Source: Virgibacillus_R byunsanensis
GTDB lineage: Bacteria; Bacillota; Bacilli; Bacillales; Amphibacillaceae
Assembly: GCF_042675965.1 (NCBI RefSeq)
Contig: NZ_JBHTKJ010000033.1
Coordinates: 1-64,000 of the forward strand
Direction: 5' to 3'
Length of the DNA: 64,000 nt
The stretch's first letter is position 1, and every line of letters begins with the position of its first letter. Position numbers and translations under genes: made by a program. Below are positions 44,430-53,559 of the stretch, piece by piece. A model generated the notes under the pieces. That model was not told the DNA's origin and searched no databases. It saw nothing but the letters and a program-made list of their open reading frames with translations.

Positions 44430-45365
44430 TTAACGATGGTTTGTATATTTAATTTCCTTTGTAATCTGTCGTAAAGTAGTATACATTTCCTCCGTTAATG
44501 CTTTCGAAAAATCAAAGTCTGTGTTTTCGTTTACTTGGTTGATTGAACTCGCACCGAATATAGCACTAGCAACTGCAGGGTGTTTTAATACATATTTAAG
44601 AGCTAAAGCATTTATGGATGAAAACTGTTCCATTTCTTCAGTAATCTTTTGGTGAATCGCTTTAAGTTCTTCGTATGAATAATCTAAAAAGCCATCATGT
44701 CCTTTTGTTTCCATTTGCTCATTTGCTTTAGTACTTAGCATTCCCTTAGCCAATGGACCACGTGCAAGTACACTAATACTGTTTTCATAAAGTTGATCTA
44801 GTATTTCTTCTTCTGGTCGCCTATCCAACATATTATATTGCATCATAACAGCGTCTATATTAGCGTGCTTCATAAACTCTCTGATAACATTAGGTCGAAT
44901 AGATGAAATGCCATAGCCACGAATGAGACCTTCTTGTTTTAATTCTTCAAACGCTTCAATAGATTCATCAATTGGGTCATTAATAGTTCCGCCATGAAGC
45001 ATGTAAAAGTCGATATAGTCCGTATTTAAACGATGTAAACTATCCTTCAAGCCGTTTTTTATATGTGATTTTGAAGGGTCCCAGAACCAATCCTTTTTTT
45101 CCTTATTAAAATGGTTACCAACCTTGGAAGTTATTACGATTTCGTCTCGTTTGTCTTTGATAGCTTGACCAACAATCTCTTCGTTTTGACCAAAATCATA
45201 TAAGTCTGCAGTATCAAGGTGATTTACACCTTTATCCAGAGCTTGGTCAATGATAGATATAGCTTTTTGGTTGTCCGTGCCAAGCGACATACACCCAAGC
45301 GATAGCTCAGAGATATAAATATTAGATTTTCCTAATTGATTTTTTTTCACTTCTAACGCCTCCAA
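44430..45365 (-). CDS. Aldo/keto reductase (YqkF-like)
   Basis: This 311-residue NADPH-dependent TIM-barrel oxidoreductase has the catalytic tetrad in HLDTADLYDFG (Asp and Tyr), VITSKVG (Lys) and FYMLHGG (His). IFGASSINQV forms part of the cofactor pocket. B. subtilis yqkF sits next to nudF in the same arrangement. The substrate is unknown. It is divergent from nudF. A minus-strand TATA-rich region at 45400-45440 probably holds its promoter. Confidence 0.88.
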   Translation of the reverse strand: MEALEVKKNQLGKSNIYISELSLGCMSLGTDNQKAISIIDQALDKGVNHLDTADLYDFGQNEEIVGQAIKDKRDEIVITSKVGNHFNKEKKDWFWDPSKSHIKNGLKDSLHRLNTDYIDFYMLHGGTINDPIDESIEAFEELKQEGLIRGYGISSIRPNVIREFMKHANIDAVMMQYNMLDRRPEEEILDQLYENSISVLARGPLAKGMLSTKANEQMETKGHDGFLDYSYEELKAIHQKITEEMEQFSSINALALKYVLKHPAVASAIFGASSINQVNENTDFDFSKALTEEMYTTLRQITKEIKYTNHR

Positions 45366-45476
45366 TTTCTTGAGAAATCCTTTTCTCTATTGTAGAAATA
45401 GCTTTTATATAATACAACTGATTCACAACGTTATGCTAAAATAAAAGAAATATATAATTTATAAAGGTGATCTTAT

Positions 45477-46022
45477 ATGAAAAAATTTGAGGAAAAAACA
45501 ATAAAAACTAAAAATATTTATGATGGAAAAGTCATCAAACTTCAAGTGGATGACGTTACACTTCCAAACGGTAAAACTTCTAAACGGGAGTTAATTAAAC
45601 ACCCTGGTGCCGTCGCTATTATAGCGATTACTAAAGATAATAAAATTGTATTTGTAGAGCAATATCGAAAACCGTTAGAGAAATCTATCGTAGAAATACC
45701 TGCTGGAAAATTGGAAAAGGGGGAAAGTCCTGAAGTAACAGCTGTACGTGAATTAGAAGAGGAAACGGGTTATACCACAAGAAACTTAGAGTTTGTTACA
45801 TCCTTTTACACTTCTCCAGGATTTGCTGATGAGCATATGTATATTTATAAGACAAGTCAGTTGGAGCAATTAGAAAATCCGCTAGAAGGGGATGACGATG
45901 AATTTGTGGAAATTTTAGAATTAACGTTAGATCAAGCGAAACAATATGTAGAAGAACAGCGAATACATGATGCGAAAACGAATTATGCTGTCTTGTATTT
46001 AGAAATGCTAGGGAGGAAGTAG
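45477..46022 (+). CDS. nudF: ADP-ribose pyrophosphatase (Nudix)
   Basis: This 181-residue Nudix enzyme splits ADP-ribose to AMP and ribose 5-phosphate. The Nudix box spans residues 77-99 (GKLEKGE, then RELEEETGY), and a proline-rich SFYTSPGFADE follows, as in NudF. AAGGTGATC precedes the ATG. The next gene begins 3 nt after the stop. Confidence 0.94.
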   Translation: MKKFEEKTIKTKNIYDGKVIKLQVDDVTLPNGKTSKRELIKHPGAVAIIAITKDNKIVFVEQYRKPLEKSIVEIPAGKLEKGESPEVTAVRELEEETGYTTRNLEFVTSFYTSPGFADEHMYIYKTSQLEQLENPLEGDDDEFVEILELTLDQAKQYVEEQRIHDAKTNYAVLYLEMLGRK

Positions 46023-46025
46023 ATA

Positions 46026-47195
46026 ATGCTACAATCCTATTTTGCCGATATGCACATCCATATTGGACGAGATATGTACAACAAACCTGTGAAAATAACT
46101 GGTGCGAAAAGTTTAACACTGACAAATATTTTAAAGGAAGCAAGCAGGAATAAAGGAATTCATATGGTAGGTGTTATAGATAGTCATGCCCCTGCAGTAC
46201 AACAAGAAATAAAAGACTTAATAAAAGCAGGAAAGGCGGAAGAACTACTTGAAGGTGGTATTCGTTTTGAAAAAGTAACCTTACTATTAGGATCTGAAAT
46301 AGAAATATATGATGAACTATGTCAAGGCCCGATACATGTTCTTTGCTATTTTCCTACCCTTAGAAAAATGGAACTATTTTCAGAATGGCTAACCACAAAA
46401 ATGAAAAATATTACGCTTAGTTCACAACGATATTATGGAACGGCAAAAGAACTACAATTTAAAGTGAAAGAATTAGAAGGTATTTTCATTCCAGCACATG
46501 TGTTTACTCCTTTTAAAAGTATGTATGGAAAAGGGGTACATAAATCACTAAAGGAAGTGTTTGATCCAGATTTAATTGATGCAATTGAACTCGGACTAAG
46601 TTCGGATACTGCTATGGCGGATCAAATTATAGAATTACATGATTATACGTATGTTTCAAACTCGGATGCACATTCTCTAGCAAAAATTGCACGTGAGTAT
46701 CAGGATATTTATATGAAAGAGCCATCATTTAAGGAGTTTCAATGGGCACTTCATGGTATAGAGGGGAGGAAGATAGTACAGAATTATGGTATGAATCCAC
46801 AACTCGGAAAATACCATACAACGGTTTGTAATGATTGTTTGGAAACTCTATCAAAAGAAGTAGAAAAGTGTTCAGCGTGTGGATCTAAAAAAATAATAAA
46901 AGGTGTATTTGACCGAATTCAAGAATTAGCAGATGCAAGAGCGAAAGGCAGAGAACGTCCACCATATTTATATCAGGTGCCTTTGGAATATCTACCATCA
47001 CTTGGTCCAAAAACATTTAAAAAACTGTTAAATCGTTTTGGAACAGAAATGAATGTAATCCATCATGCTACATTGAAAGAATTAAGAGAAATAGTTCCAG
47101 ACAAACTAGCTAATTCTATTATACAAATGAGAGAAGGAAAACAATCAATCAAGGCAGGTGGTGGAGGGCGGTACGGTAGTATAACGTCATCTTAA
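46026..47195 (+). CDS. yqxK: Endonuclease Q-type PHP-domain protein (YqxK)
   Basis: This 389-residue protein has an N-terminal PHP metal domain (ADMHIHIGRD; later VIDSHAP, PAHVFTPF and SNSDAHS). A zinc-ribbon-like pair of CxxC motifs (CNDC near 269, CSAC near 283) follows, then a helix-hairpin-helix-like end (LPSLGPKTFKKLLNRFG). This is the architecture of endonuclease Q, which nicks DNA 5' of deaminated bases. The activity of this protein is inferred. GGGAGGAAG precedes the ATG. Confidence 0.88.
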   Translation: MLQSYFADMHIHIGRDMYNKPVKITGAKSLTLTNILKEASRNKGIHMVGVIDSHAPAVQQEIKDLIKAGKAEELLEGGIRFEKVTLLLGSEIEIYDELCQGPIHVLCYFPTLRKMELFSEWLTTKMKNITLSSQRYYGTAKELQFKVKELEGIFIPAHVFTPFKSMYGKGVHKSLKEVFDPDLIDAIELGLSSDTAMADQIIELHDYTYVSNSDAHSLAKIAREYQDIYMKEPSFKEFQWALHGIEGRKIVQNYGMNPQLGKYHTTVCNDCLETLSKEVEKCSACGSKKIIKGVFDRIQELADARAKGRERPPYLYQVPLEYLPSLGPKTFKKLLNRFGTEMNVIHHATLKELREIVPDKLANSIIQMREGKQSIKAGGGGRYGSITSS

Positions 47196-47229
47196 ATTAA
47201 TAATATTAAAAGATTTCAACTATTAATTG

Positions 47230-47258
47230 GTATTTTTAATCGGAATTCTTCATAGTTT
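47230..47258 (+). promoter_or_regulatory. Possible sigma-E promoter of spoIIM
   Basis: GTATTTT (47230-47236) and CATAGTTT (47251-47258) with a 14-bp spacer partly match sigma-E elements. spoIIM is a sigma-E gene in B. subtilis. Confidence 0.35.
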
Positions 47259-47295
47259 TAACTATAGGCAAACGTCTCTTGAATGGAGGATTCCG

Positions 47296-47934
47296 ATGTA
47301 TAGAAAAAGAAGAACTCTAGTATTAAATCATCTAAAGGAAAATGCAGCAATATACTTATTTATGGTTATTTTGTTTTTAACTGGTGTTATTTTTGGCGCA
47401 ATTATTGTAAACAGTATGAACTTTGTCCAAAAGCAGGATCTATTTTTTTATTTAGAACGCTTTTTTGGACAAATCTCAAATCAGCAGCAAATTGCAAGTA
47501 CTGATATATTAAAAAGTAGCTTTTTATATCACGTTAAATATTTGTTATTACTATTTGTATTAGGGTTATCAGTCATTGGATTGCCAATCGTATGGATATT
47601 ATTATTTTTAAAAGGTTTGGTAGTAGGCTTTTCAGTTGGTTTTATTGTAAATCAGTTAGGATTAAAAGGTCTTCTTTTAGCTTCATTATCAATCGCACCG
47701 CAAAATTTTCTGATCATACCAATCTATATTACCGCTGGTAGTCTATCCATGATCTTTTCGTTAACGTTGTTAAATAAATTATTTAGTCGCAGAGTATCAC
47801 GACCGGTATTTCAACCATTTGGAAGATATGTCACCATGTTTTCATTGTTATTAGCTACAGCGTTTATCGCCGCTCTATTAGAAGCATTTGTTGCAAATGA
47901 AGCTATGGAAGCTGTCATTAAATCACTTTACTAA
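47296..47934 (+). CDS. spoIIM: Stage II sporulation protein M
   Basis: This 212-residue membrane protein has about five hydrophobic segments. With SpoIID and SpoIIP it forms the peptidoglycan-degrading machine that drives engulfment. Its N terminus is basic and cytoplasmic. The ATG at 47296 has TGGAGGA 5 nt upstream and gives the length of B. subtilis SpoIIM (214). An in-frame upstream ATG at 47227 would overlap the likely promoter. Confidence 0.92.
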   Translation: MYRKRRTLVLNHLKENAAIYLFMVILFLTGVIFGAIIVNSMNFVQKQDLFFYLERFFGQISNQQQIASTDILKSSFLYHVKYLLLLFVLGLSVIGLPIVWILLFLKGLVVGFSVGFIVNQLGLKGLLLASLSIAPQNFLIIPIYITAGSLSMIFSLTLLNKLFSRRVSRPVFQPFGRYVTMFSLLLATAFIAALLEAFVANEAMEAVIKSLY

Positions 47935-47970
47935 ATCTGCAAAAGTTCAATCAAACACTTTTTATTAATT

Positions 47971-48007
47971 AACAATAATTATTGTTTATAAATAATAATA
48001 ATTATAC
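47971..48007. promoter_or_regulatory. PerR/Fur-type boxes upstream of fur
   Basis: TAATAATAATTATAC (47993-48007) matches the PerR box in 12 of 14 positions and abuts the -35. Just before it lies the perfect palindrome AACAATAATTATTGTT (47971-47986). B. subtilis fur is repressed by PerR. Confidence 0.6.
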
Positions 48008-48008
48008 T

Positions 48009-48037
48009 TTGACACGCTTTTCAACTGTGCATATAAT
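48009..48037 (+). promoter_or_regulatory. Consensus sigma-A promoter of fur
   Basis: TTGACA (48009-48014), a 17-bp spacer and TATAAT (48032-48037) match the consensus perfectly. Such a strong promoter usually needs a repressor, which fits the box beside it. Confidence 0.88.
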
Positions 48038-48068
48038 AAAGATGGGGTTAAGAGGGAGGATACTAGCT

Positions 48069-48524
48069 ATGGAACATCGAATTGATCGTATTAAAAAGCA
48101 GCTCCATGCACAGAGCTATAAGCTGACTCCACAAAGAGAAGCAACGGTCAGGGTATTGTTGGAGCGTGAAGAGGATCATCTGAGTGCGGAGGAAGTGTAC
48201 TTACTTGTAAAAGAAAAAGCACCTGAAATAGGTCTTGCAACGGTATACCGAACATTAGAATTATTATCTGAGCTCAAAATTGTTGATAAAATTAATTTTG
48301 GTGATGGTGTCTCCCGCTACGATCTTCGTAAAGAAGGCGCAGAGCATTTTCATCATCATCTTGTATGTATTGAATGTGGGTCTGTTGAAGAAATTGAAGA
48401 TGATTTATTAGAAGATGTTGAAAAAATTGTTGAAAACGATTGGAACTTTCAAGTAAAGGATCACCGTTTGACATTTCATGGTATCTGTAAGCAATGTCAA
48501 AAAGTAGTTGCTAAAACAACATAG
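48069..48524 (+). CDS. fur: Ferric uptake regulator Fur
   Basis: This 151-residue iron-responsive repressor has an N-terminal winged helix (LTPQREATVRVLLE; LATVYRTLELL) and a dimer domain with the histidine cluster HFHHHLVC, CIEC and CKQC zinc cysteines. The ATG at 48069 has GAGGGAGG upstream and lies downstream of the promoter; longer frames from 47982 would start above it. The paralogs PerR and Zur are possible, but the position between spoIIM and yqzK is that of B. subtilis fur. Confidence 0.93.
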   Translation: MEHRIDRIKKQLHAQSYKLTPQREATVRVLLEREEDHLSAEEVYLLVKEKAPEIGLATVYRTLELLSELKIVDKINFGDGVSRYDLRKEGAEHFHHHLVCIECGSVEEIEDDLLEDVEKIVENDWNFQVKDHRLTFHGICKQCQKVVAKTT

Positions 48525-48538
48525 AAGTAACCGCTCCG

Positions 48539-48573
48539 CCTTTTTTCGTTAATGAAGAAAGGCTTTTATTTTT
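48539..48573 (+). terminator. Terminator after fur
   Basis: A 10-bp stem with one wobble (GCCTTTTTTC / GAAGAAAGGC) is followed by TTTTATTTTTG. The 230 nt from here to yqzK show nothing else I can assign. Confidence 0.8.
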
Positions 48574-48802
48574 GTGAAATGAATATGAAATGTATCCTTA
48601 TTATTTACAATTCATTGGAAATAGGTTACTTTGTGAAGTAGGGTATCTTCGTATTAATTCATTTCATTTTAACCTATCAGAACAGTGATAATGCGAAGTG
48701 AATTTGATTTTAATCAACAGTTTCATAGTTACATGTATATTGTATTCCTTTTTTGGCATATCTTTTAATAGTACTAGATATTAAAAAGAGGAGACAAACA
48801 AA

Positions 48803-49009
48803 ATGAAAAGGATGATATGGGATACCGTAAAGATTTTCGTTATTTTTGTAGCATGTACATTTTTGTTTTATTTCGGATTACGCGTTATGCATACTGAGTA
48901 CGAACAATATCATCGTTATGATCCACCAGAAGGACAGTCTATTAAGGTTTTTAACACAGATCAACGTTTCATAGATCGATTGAATTTATTTTTTCGATTA
49001 GGGGAGTAA
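48803..49009 (+). CDS. yqzK: DUF4227 small membrane protein (YqzK)
   Basis: This 68-residue protein has one membrane helix (about 8-26: VKIFVIFVACTFLFYFGLR) and a polar tail with YHRYDPPEGQSIKVF. It matches YqzK/DUF4227, encoded directly before xerD in Bacillus. The function is unknown. AAGAGGAGAC precedes the ATG. xerD starts 4 nt after the stop. Confidence 0.88.
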   Translation: MKRMIWDTVKIFVIFVACTFLFYFGLRVMHTEYEQYHRYDPPEGQSIKVFNTDQRFIDRLNLFFRLGE

Positions 49010-49013
49010 GTGT

Positions 49014-49907
49014 ATGCTGCAACATGCTTATGATGATTTTTTTCATTATTTACAAGTTGAGAGAGGTTTATCGGATAACACATTAAAATCCTATAAAAGA
49101 GATTTAAATCAGTACTTACTATATATAAATAAGGTAATGCTTAAATCAAATTGGGACAATGTCACTAGAAATGATATCATTGGGTTTTTACAGCAGCTTA
49201 AGGATGACGGGAAATCTCAGTCCACGATGACACGTGCTGTCTCTACCATTCGTGCATTTCACCAGTTTCTAATAAGGGAGAAGTTCGTGAATCTTGATGC
49301 TAGTTTACATATTGAAACGCCGAGGAAAGAAAGAAAACTTCCAGATATTTTGTCCTTGGCAGAAGTTGAAGCACTACTTGTCAACCAAGGTAGTACGCCT
49401 CTTCACATTCGAAACAAAGCAATGCTTGAATTATTATATGCTACAGGGCTCCGTGTTACAGAGTTGATCACATTAAAAGTAAGTGATCTTCATTTAACTA
49501 TGGGGTTTGTTCGTTGTCTAGGGAAGGGATCCAAAGAAAGAATTGTGCCGTTAGGTAATGTTGCAAAAAAATCTGTGGAAGATTACTTAGAACAAGCAAG
49601 ATCGCAATTAATAAAGCGTAAGGATGATCAAAACGTTTTATTTGTTAATCAGCATGGTAGACCGTTGTCTAGACAGGGTTTTTGGAAAATACTTAAGCAA
49701 GTTGCATCAAATGCTAATATAAAGAAAACAATAACACCACACACATTGAGGCATTCTTTTGCTACACATTTGTTAGAAAATGGCGCCGATTTACGCTCGG
49801 TTCAGGAAATGCTTGGCCATTCTGACATATCCACAACACAAATTTATACACATGTAACAAAAGCTAGACTAAAAGATATTTATAAGTCTTACCACCCTAG
49901 GGCATAA
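49014..49907 (+). CDS. xerD: Tyrosine recombinase XerD
   Basis: This 297-residue recombinase resolves chromosome dimers at dif together with CodV/XerC. It has an N-terminal SAM-like domain (1-95) and a catalytic domain with R147 (ATGLRVTEL), K near 172, H243-xx-R246 (TPHTLRHSFA), H269 (MLGHSD) and the nucleophile Y278 (TQIYTHV). AGGGGAGTAAG precedes the ATG. XerC is the alternative, but the gene context is that of B. subtilis ripX/xerD. Confidence 0.95.
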   Translation: MLQHAYDDFFHYLQVERGLSDNTLKSYKRDLNQYLLYINKVMLKSNWDNVTRNDIIGFLQQLKDDGKSQSTMTRAVSTIRAFHQFLIREKFVNLDASLHIETPRKERKLPDILSLAEVEALLVNQGSTPLHIRNKAMLELLYATGLRVTELITLKVSDLHLTMGFVRCLGKGSKERIVPLGNVAKKSVEDYLEQARSQLIKRKDDQNVLFVNQHGRPLSRQGFWKILKQVASNANIKKTITPHTLRHSFATHLLENGADLRSVQEMLGHSDISTTQIYTHVTKARLKDIYKSYHPRA

Positions 49908-49918
49908 TTTTGTCCGTT

Positions 49919-49932
49919 ATGTCGTCTGACAT
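49919..49932. promoter_or_regulatory. Inverted repeat upstream of deoB
   Basis: ATGTC-GTCT-GACAT is a perfect 5-bp dyad in the gap before the nucleoside salvage operon. It might be an operator; the binding protein is unknown. Confidence 0.3.
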
Positions 49933-50004
49933 CCTACAACAATAGAATCAAAATCAACATATTAAAAGAGGAAATTGGGAATATAATTATAGGAGGTTTT
50001 AATT

Positions 50005-51183
50005 ATGAAAAATTTCAAACGTGTATTTTTGGTCGTTATGGATTCAGTAGGGATCGGAGAATCTCCAGACGCTGAAAAATTTAATGATAAAGGTGCAGAC
50101 ACGCTTGGCCATATTGCAGATCACATGGACGGACTTGATATGCCTAATATGGGGAAGTTAGGGTTAAGTAATATACGTGAAATTAAAGGAATCAAAAAAG
50201 CTTCATCTCCGATGGCTCATTACACAAAGATGCAAGAAGCCTCTAATGGTAAGGATACCATGACAGGACATTGGGAGATTATGGGATTGAATATTCAACA
50301 ACCTTTCCGTACATTCCCAGAAGGATTTCCACCAGATTTAGTGAAAGACCTAGAAGAAAAAACAGGTCGAAAAGTAATTGGTAATAAACCGGCATCAGGT
50401 ACAGAGATCTTAGATGAATTAGGTCAAGAGCATATGGACTCGGGGTCATTAATTGTATACACATCTGCAGATTCTGTATTACAAATAGCAGCCCACGAAG
50501 AAATTATTCCAATTGAAGAACAATATCGAATATGTGAAATCGCGCGTGAATTAACATTAGATGAAAAATATATGGTTGGACGGATAATTGCCAGACCATT
50601 CGTAGGGAAGCCAGGTGCTTTTCAACGCACAGCAAATCGTCATGATTATGCATTAAAACCATTTGGTAGAACAGTTATGAATGAACTTAAAGGTGCGGGT
50701 TATGATGTAATAGCACTAGGCAAAATCTCAGACATTTATGATGGGGAAGGCGTTACAGAGTCTATCCGGACAGTTGATAATGAAGACGGGATGTCCAAAC
50801 TAGTAGAAACTGTAGAGAAGGATTTTAATGGTATAAGCTTTTTAAACCTGGTTGATTTTGATGCTAAATATGGTCATCGACGTGATCCTTTAGGATATGG
50901 CAAAGCCTTAGAAGCTTTTGATGTAAGACTTCCGGAAGTTTTGAATCGACTAACAGATGAAGATTTACTACTCATTACCGCTGATCATGGAAATGATCCT
51001 GTTCATCATGGAACAGACCATACTAGAGAGTACGTTCCGTTACTTGCATACCATACAATAGTAAACGAAGGCAGAGAACTTACGCTAAGAGATACTTTTG
51101 CTGATATTGGTGCAACCATTGCTGAAAACTTCAATATAAAGTTACCGGAACACGGAACTAGCTTTTTAAAAGAAATAGAATAA
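50005..51183 (+). CDS. deoB: Phosphopentomutase
   Basis: This 392-residue alkaline-phosphatase-fold enzyme moves phosphate between C1 and C5 of ribose and deoxyribose. MDSVGIGESPD supplies the first metal aspartate, GKDTMTGHWE the phosphorylated threonine, and ITADHGNDPVHHGTDHTRE the late metal ligands. AGGAGGTTTTAATT precedes the ATG. With pupG and pdp it forms a nucleoside salvage operon. Confidence 0.97.
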   Translation: MKNFKRVFLVVMDSVGIGESPDAEKFNDKGADTLGHIADHMDGLDMPNMGKLGLSNIREIKGIKKASSPMAHYTKMQEASNGKDTMTGHWEIMGLNIQQPFRTFPEGFPPDLVKDLEEKTGRKVIGNKPASGTEILDELGQEHMDSGSLIVYTSADSVLQIAAHEEIIPIEEQYRICEIARELTLDEKYMVGRIIARPFVGKPGAFQRTANRHDYALKPFGRTVMNELKGAGYDVIALGKISDIYDGEGVTESIRTVDNEDGMSKLVETVEKDFNGISFLNLVDFDAKYGHRRDPLGYGKALEAFDVRLPEVLNRLTDEDLLLITADHGNDPVHHGTDHTREYVPLLAYHTIVNEGRELTLRDTFADIGATIAENFNIKLPEHGTSFLKEIE

Positions 51184-51197
51184 AGGGGATGGAAAAG

Positions 51198-52019
51198 ATG
51201 CAAAAAAACGAAATTTTAGAAGCAAGCTCTACTATTCAAGCGAAACTGAGTTCCACACCTACAATAGGATTAATTCTAGGCTCAGGACTAGGTGTGCTGG
51301 CAGAAAGCATTGAAAATCCTGTTACGATATCTTACAAAGACATTCCCCATTTTCCAGAGTCAACTGTTTCAGGTCATAAAGGCCAGCTTGTAGTAGGAAC
51401 ATTAGAGGGAAAACAGGTTATCGCGATGCAAGGACGCTTTCATTATTATGAAGGTTACACGATGCAACAAGTAACGTTTCCGGTTCGTGTAATGAAGCAG
51501 CTAGGAATCGACTCCATTATTGTGACGAATGCTGCTGGAGGGATCAATAAAAGTTATAATCCTGGTGATTTAATGTTAATTACTGATCATATTAATAACA
51601 TGGGAGATAATCCTTTATTAGGTCCTAATGATGAGGATTTAGGTGTGCGTTTTCCAGATATGTCACAAGTATATGATAAAGCGTATATTCAACATGCCGC
51701 AGACTGTGCCGAGGAACTTGGCTTAGCAGTACAAAAAGGAGTGTATGTTGGAAATACTGGTCCAGTATATGAAACACCTGCAGAGATCAACATGCTTCGT
51801 ACATTAGGTGGCGATGCTGTCGGGATGTCAACCGTTCCTGAGGTAACAGTTGCTAGACACGCGGGTCTTCGAGTATTAGGTATATCCTGTATATCTAATA
51901 TGGCAGCAGGAATCCTTGACCAACCATTGACACATGATGAAGTTATGGAGACGACAGAAAAAGTAAAAGAGGACTTTTTGAAATTTATTAAGAAAATAAT
52001 TCACACATTACCAAAATAA
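51198..52019 (+). CDS. pupG: Purine nucleoside phosphorylase
   Basis: This 273-residue trimeric-class (PNP I) enzyme splits purine nucleosides with phosphate. It shows GLILGSGLG (phosphate loop), GRFHYYEGY, TNAAGGIN and the substrate stretch PVYETPAEI. The ATG at 51198 has AAAGGGGATGG upstream; the ATG at 51189 touches that site. It ends 21 nt before pdp. Confidence 0.95.
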   Translation: MQKNEILEASSTIQAKLSSTPTIGLILGSGLGVLAESIENPVTISYKDIPHFPESTVSGHKGQLVVGTLEGKQVIAMQGRFHYYEGYTMQQVTFPVRVMKQLGIDSIIVTNAAGGINKSYNPGDLMLITDHINNMGDNPLLGPNDEDLGVRFPDMSQVYDKAYIQHAADCAEELGLAVQKGVYVGNTGPVYETPAEINMLRTLGGDAVGMSTVPEVTVARHAGLRVLGISCISNMAAGILDQPLTHDEVMETTEKVKEDFLKFIKKIIHTLPK

Positions 52020-52040
52020 TTATGTAAAGGTGATTTTTAT

Positions 52041-53345
52041 ATGAGAATGTACGATATTATCGAAAAGAAAAGAGATGGCCAGGATCTATCTGAAGAGGAG
52101 ATTCGTTTTTTTATTAATGGTTATACAACTGGGGAGATACCAGATTATCAAGTAAGTGCTTTATTAATGGCAATATACTTCCAGGATATGTCAGAAAAAG
52201 AACGGGCTGTTTTAACAACAGCAATGGTCGAATCTGGTGACGAAATTGATCTTTCTGCGATATCCGGCATAAAAGTCGATAAACATTCAACAGGTGGAGT
52301 GGGTGATACTACTACGCTTATTTTGGCACCACTTGTAGCATCAGTGGGTGTACCAGTTGCTAAAATGAGCGGACGTGGACTTGGACATACAGGTGGTACT
52401 ATTGATAAATTAGAAGCAGTCCCTGGTTTTCATGTTGAAATTACAAATGATCAATTTATTGAACTAGTAAACAGGAATAAAGTTGCAGTTATCGGTCAAT
52501 CTGGCAACCTAACACCAGCTGATAAGAAATTATACAGTCTCCGTGATGTTACTGCTACTGTAAACTCCATCCCTTTGATTGCAAGCTCGATTATGAGTAA
52601 AAAAATTGCTTCTGGAGCAGATGCGATTGTATTAGATGTTAAAACGGGTGCAGGTGCTTTCATGAAAAATCTTGATGAAGCAAAAGAACTTGCACATGCC
52701 ATGGTTTCTATTGGTAATCGTGTAGGGAGGAATACAATGGCGGTTATTTCTGATATGAGTCAACCGCTTGGTAATGCAATCGGTAATGCATTAGAAGTAG
52801 AAGAAGCTATTCATACACTTCAGGGAAATGGACCAAAGGATTTAACAGATTTATGCTTAACACTAGGAAGTCAAATGGTTTTACTAGCTAATAAAGCAAA
52901 AAGTATTGAAGAAGCCAAACAGTTATTAACTGAAAACTTAACGAATGGTAAAGCATTTGAACAGTTTAAAACTTTTCTTGAATCACAAGGCGGGGACCCA
53001 AGCGTAGCTGATAACCCAGAGCTTCTTCCAAAAACTTCTTATAAAATTGAATTGCCAGCTAAGTCATCTGGTACAGTTGCAGAAATAGTTGCCGATGATA
53101 TTGGTACTGCAGCAATGATGCTTGGAGCAGGCAGAGCCACGAAAGAATCGGAAATCGATTTAGCAGTTGGTATTGTTCTTCATAAAAAAATTGGTGACCA
53201 AGTGCAAGAAGGTGAAGCTCTTTTAACCATTCATTCAAATCAAAAAACAGTGGACCAAGTAAAAGAAAAATTGTATACAAGTATTACAGTTACTGATAAA
53301 AGTGAAAAGGCTCCCCCATTAATCTATGACACAATAACTGAATAA
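52041..53345 (+). CDS. pdp: Pyrimidine-nucleoside phosphorylase
   Basis: This 434-residue enzyme splits uridine, thymidine and deoxyuridine with phosphate. The phosphate site is KHSTGGVGDTT (about 81-91), and SGRGLGHTGGTIDKLE is the family signature. KVDKHSTGG and KMSGRGLGH are intact. AAAGGTGATTT precedes the ATG. The ribose 1-phosphate it yields feeds DeoB. Confidence 0.96.
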   Translation: MRMYDIIEKKRDGQDLSEEEIRFFINGYTTGEIPDYQVSALLMAIYFQDMSEKERAVLTTAMVESGDEIDLSAISGIKVDKHSTGGVGDTTTLILAPLVASVGVPVAKMSGRGLGHTGGTIDKLEAVPGFHVEITNDQFIELVNRNKVAVIGQSGNLTPADKKLYSLRDVTATVNSIPLIASSIMSKKIASGADAIVLDVKTGAGAFMKNLDEAKELAHAMVSIGNRVGRNTMAVISDMSQPLGNAIGNALEVEEAIHTLQGNGPKDLTDLCLTLGSQMVLLANKAKSIEEAKQLLTENLTNGKAFEQFKTFLESQGGDPSVADNPELLPKTSYKIELPAKSSGTVAEIVADDIGTAAMMLGAGRATKESEIDLAVGIVLHKKIGDQVQEGEALLTIHSNQKTVDQVKEKLYTSITVTDKSEKAPPLIYDTITE

Positions 53346-53350
53346 AGATA

Positions 53351-53414
53351 GAAGCCGGAAGTGGCTTAAGCAGTTAATAAATTATCCATAGGCTCCTAAT
53401 TTATAATTTTATAA
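53351..53414 (-). repeat. R2 repeat fragment after pdp
   Basis: The reverse complement of this stretch matches the linker plus start of the second R2 copy (14610-14668), including AGGAGCCTATGGATAATTTA and TAAGCCAC. It is only a fragment. Confidence 0.7.
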
Positions 53415-53424
53415 TTTTATAATA

Positions 53425-53455
53425 AAGGCACACATAAAATAGGTGTGCTTTTTCT
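53425..53455 (+). terminator. Terminator after pdp
   Basis: The GCACAC / GTGTGC stem is flanked by AAAG and CTTTTT. Confidence 0.75.
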
Positions 53456-53559
53456 TTTGTCTCCACTTAAAATATCTTACCAATGTTATCCAAATAACAG
53501 TATAAAATAAAACAATTGTGGCAACGATAAAATTATATTGATTGGTGGAGGTATAAACT

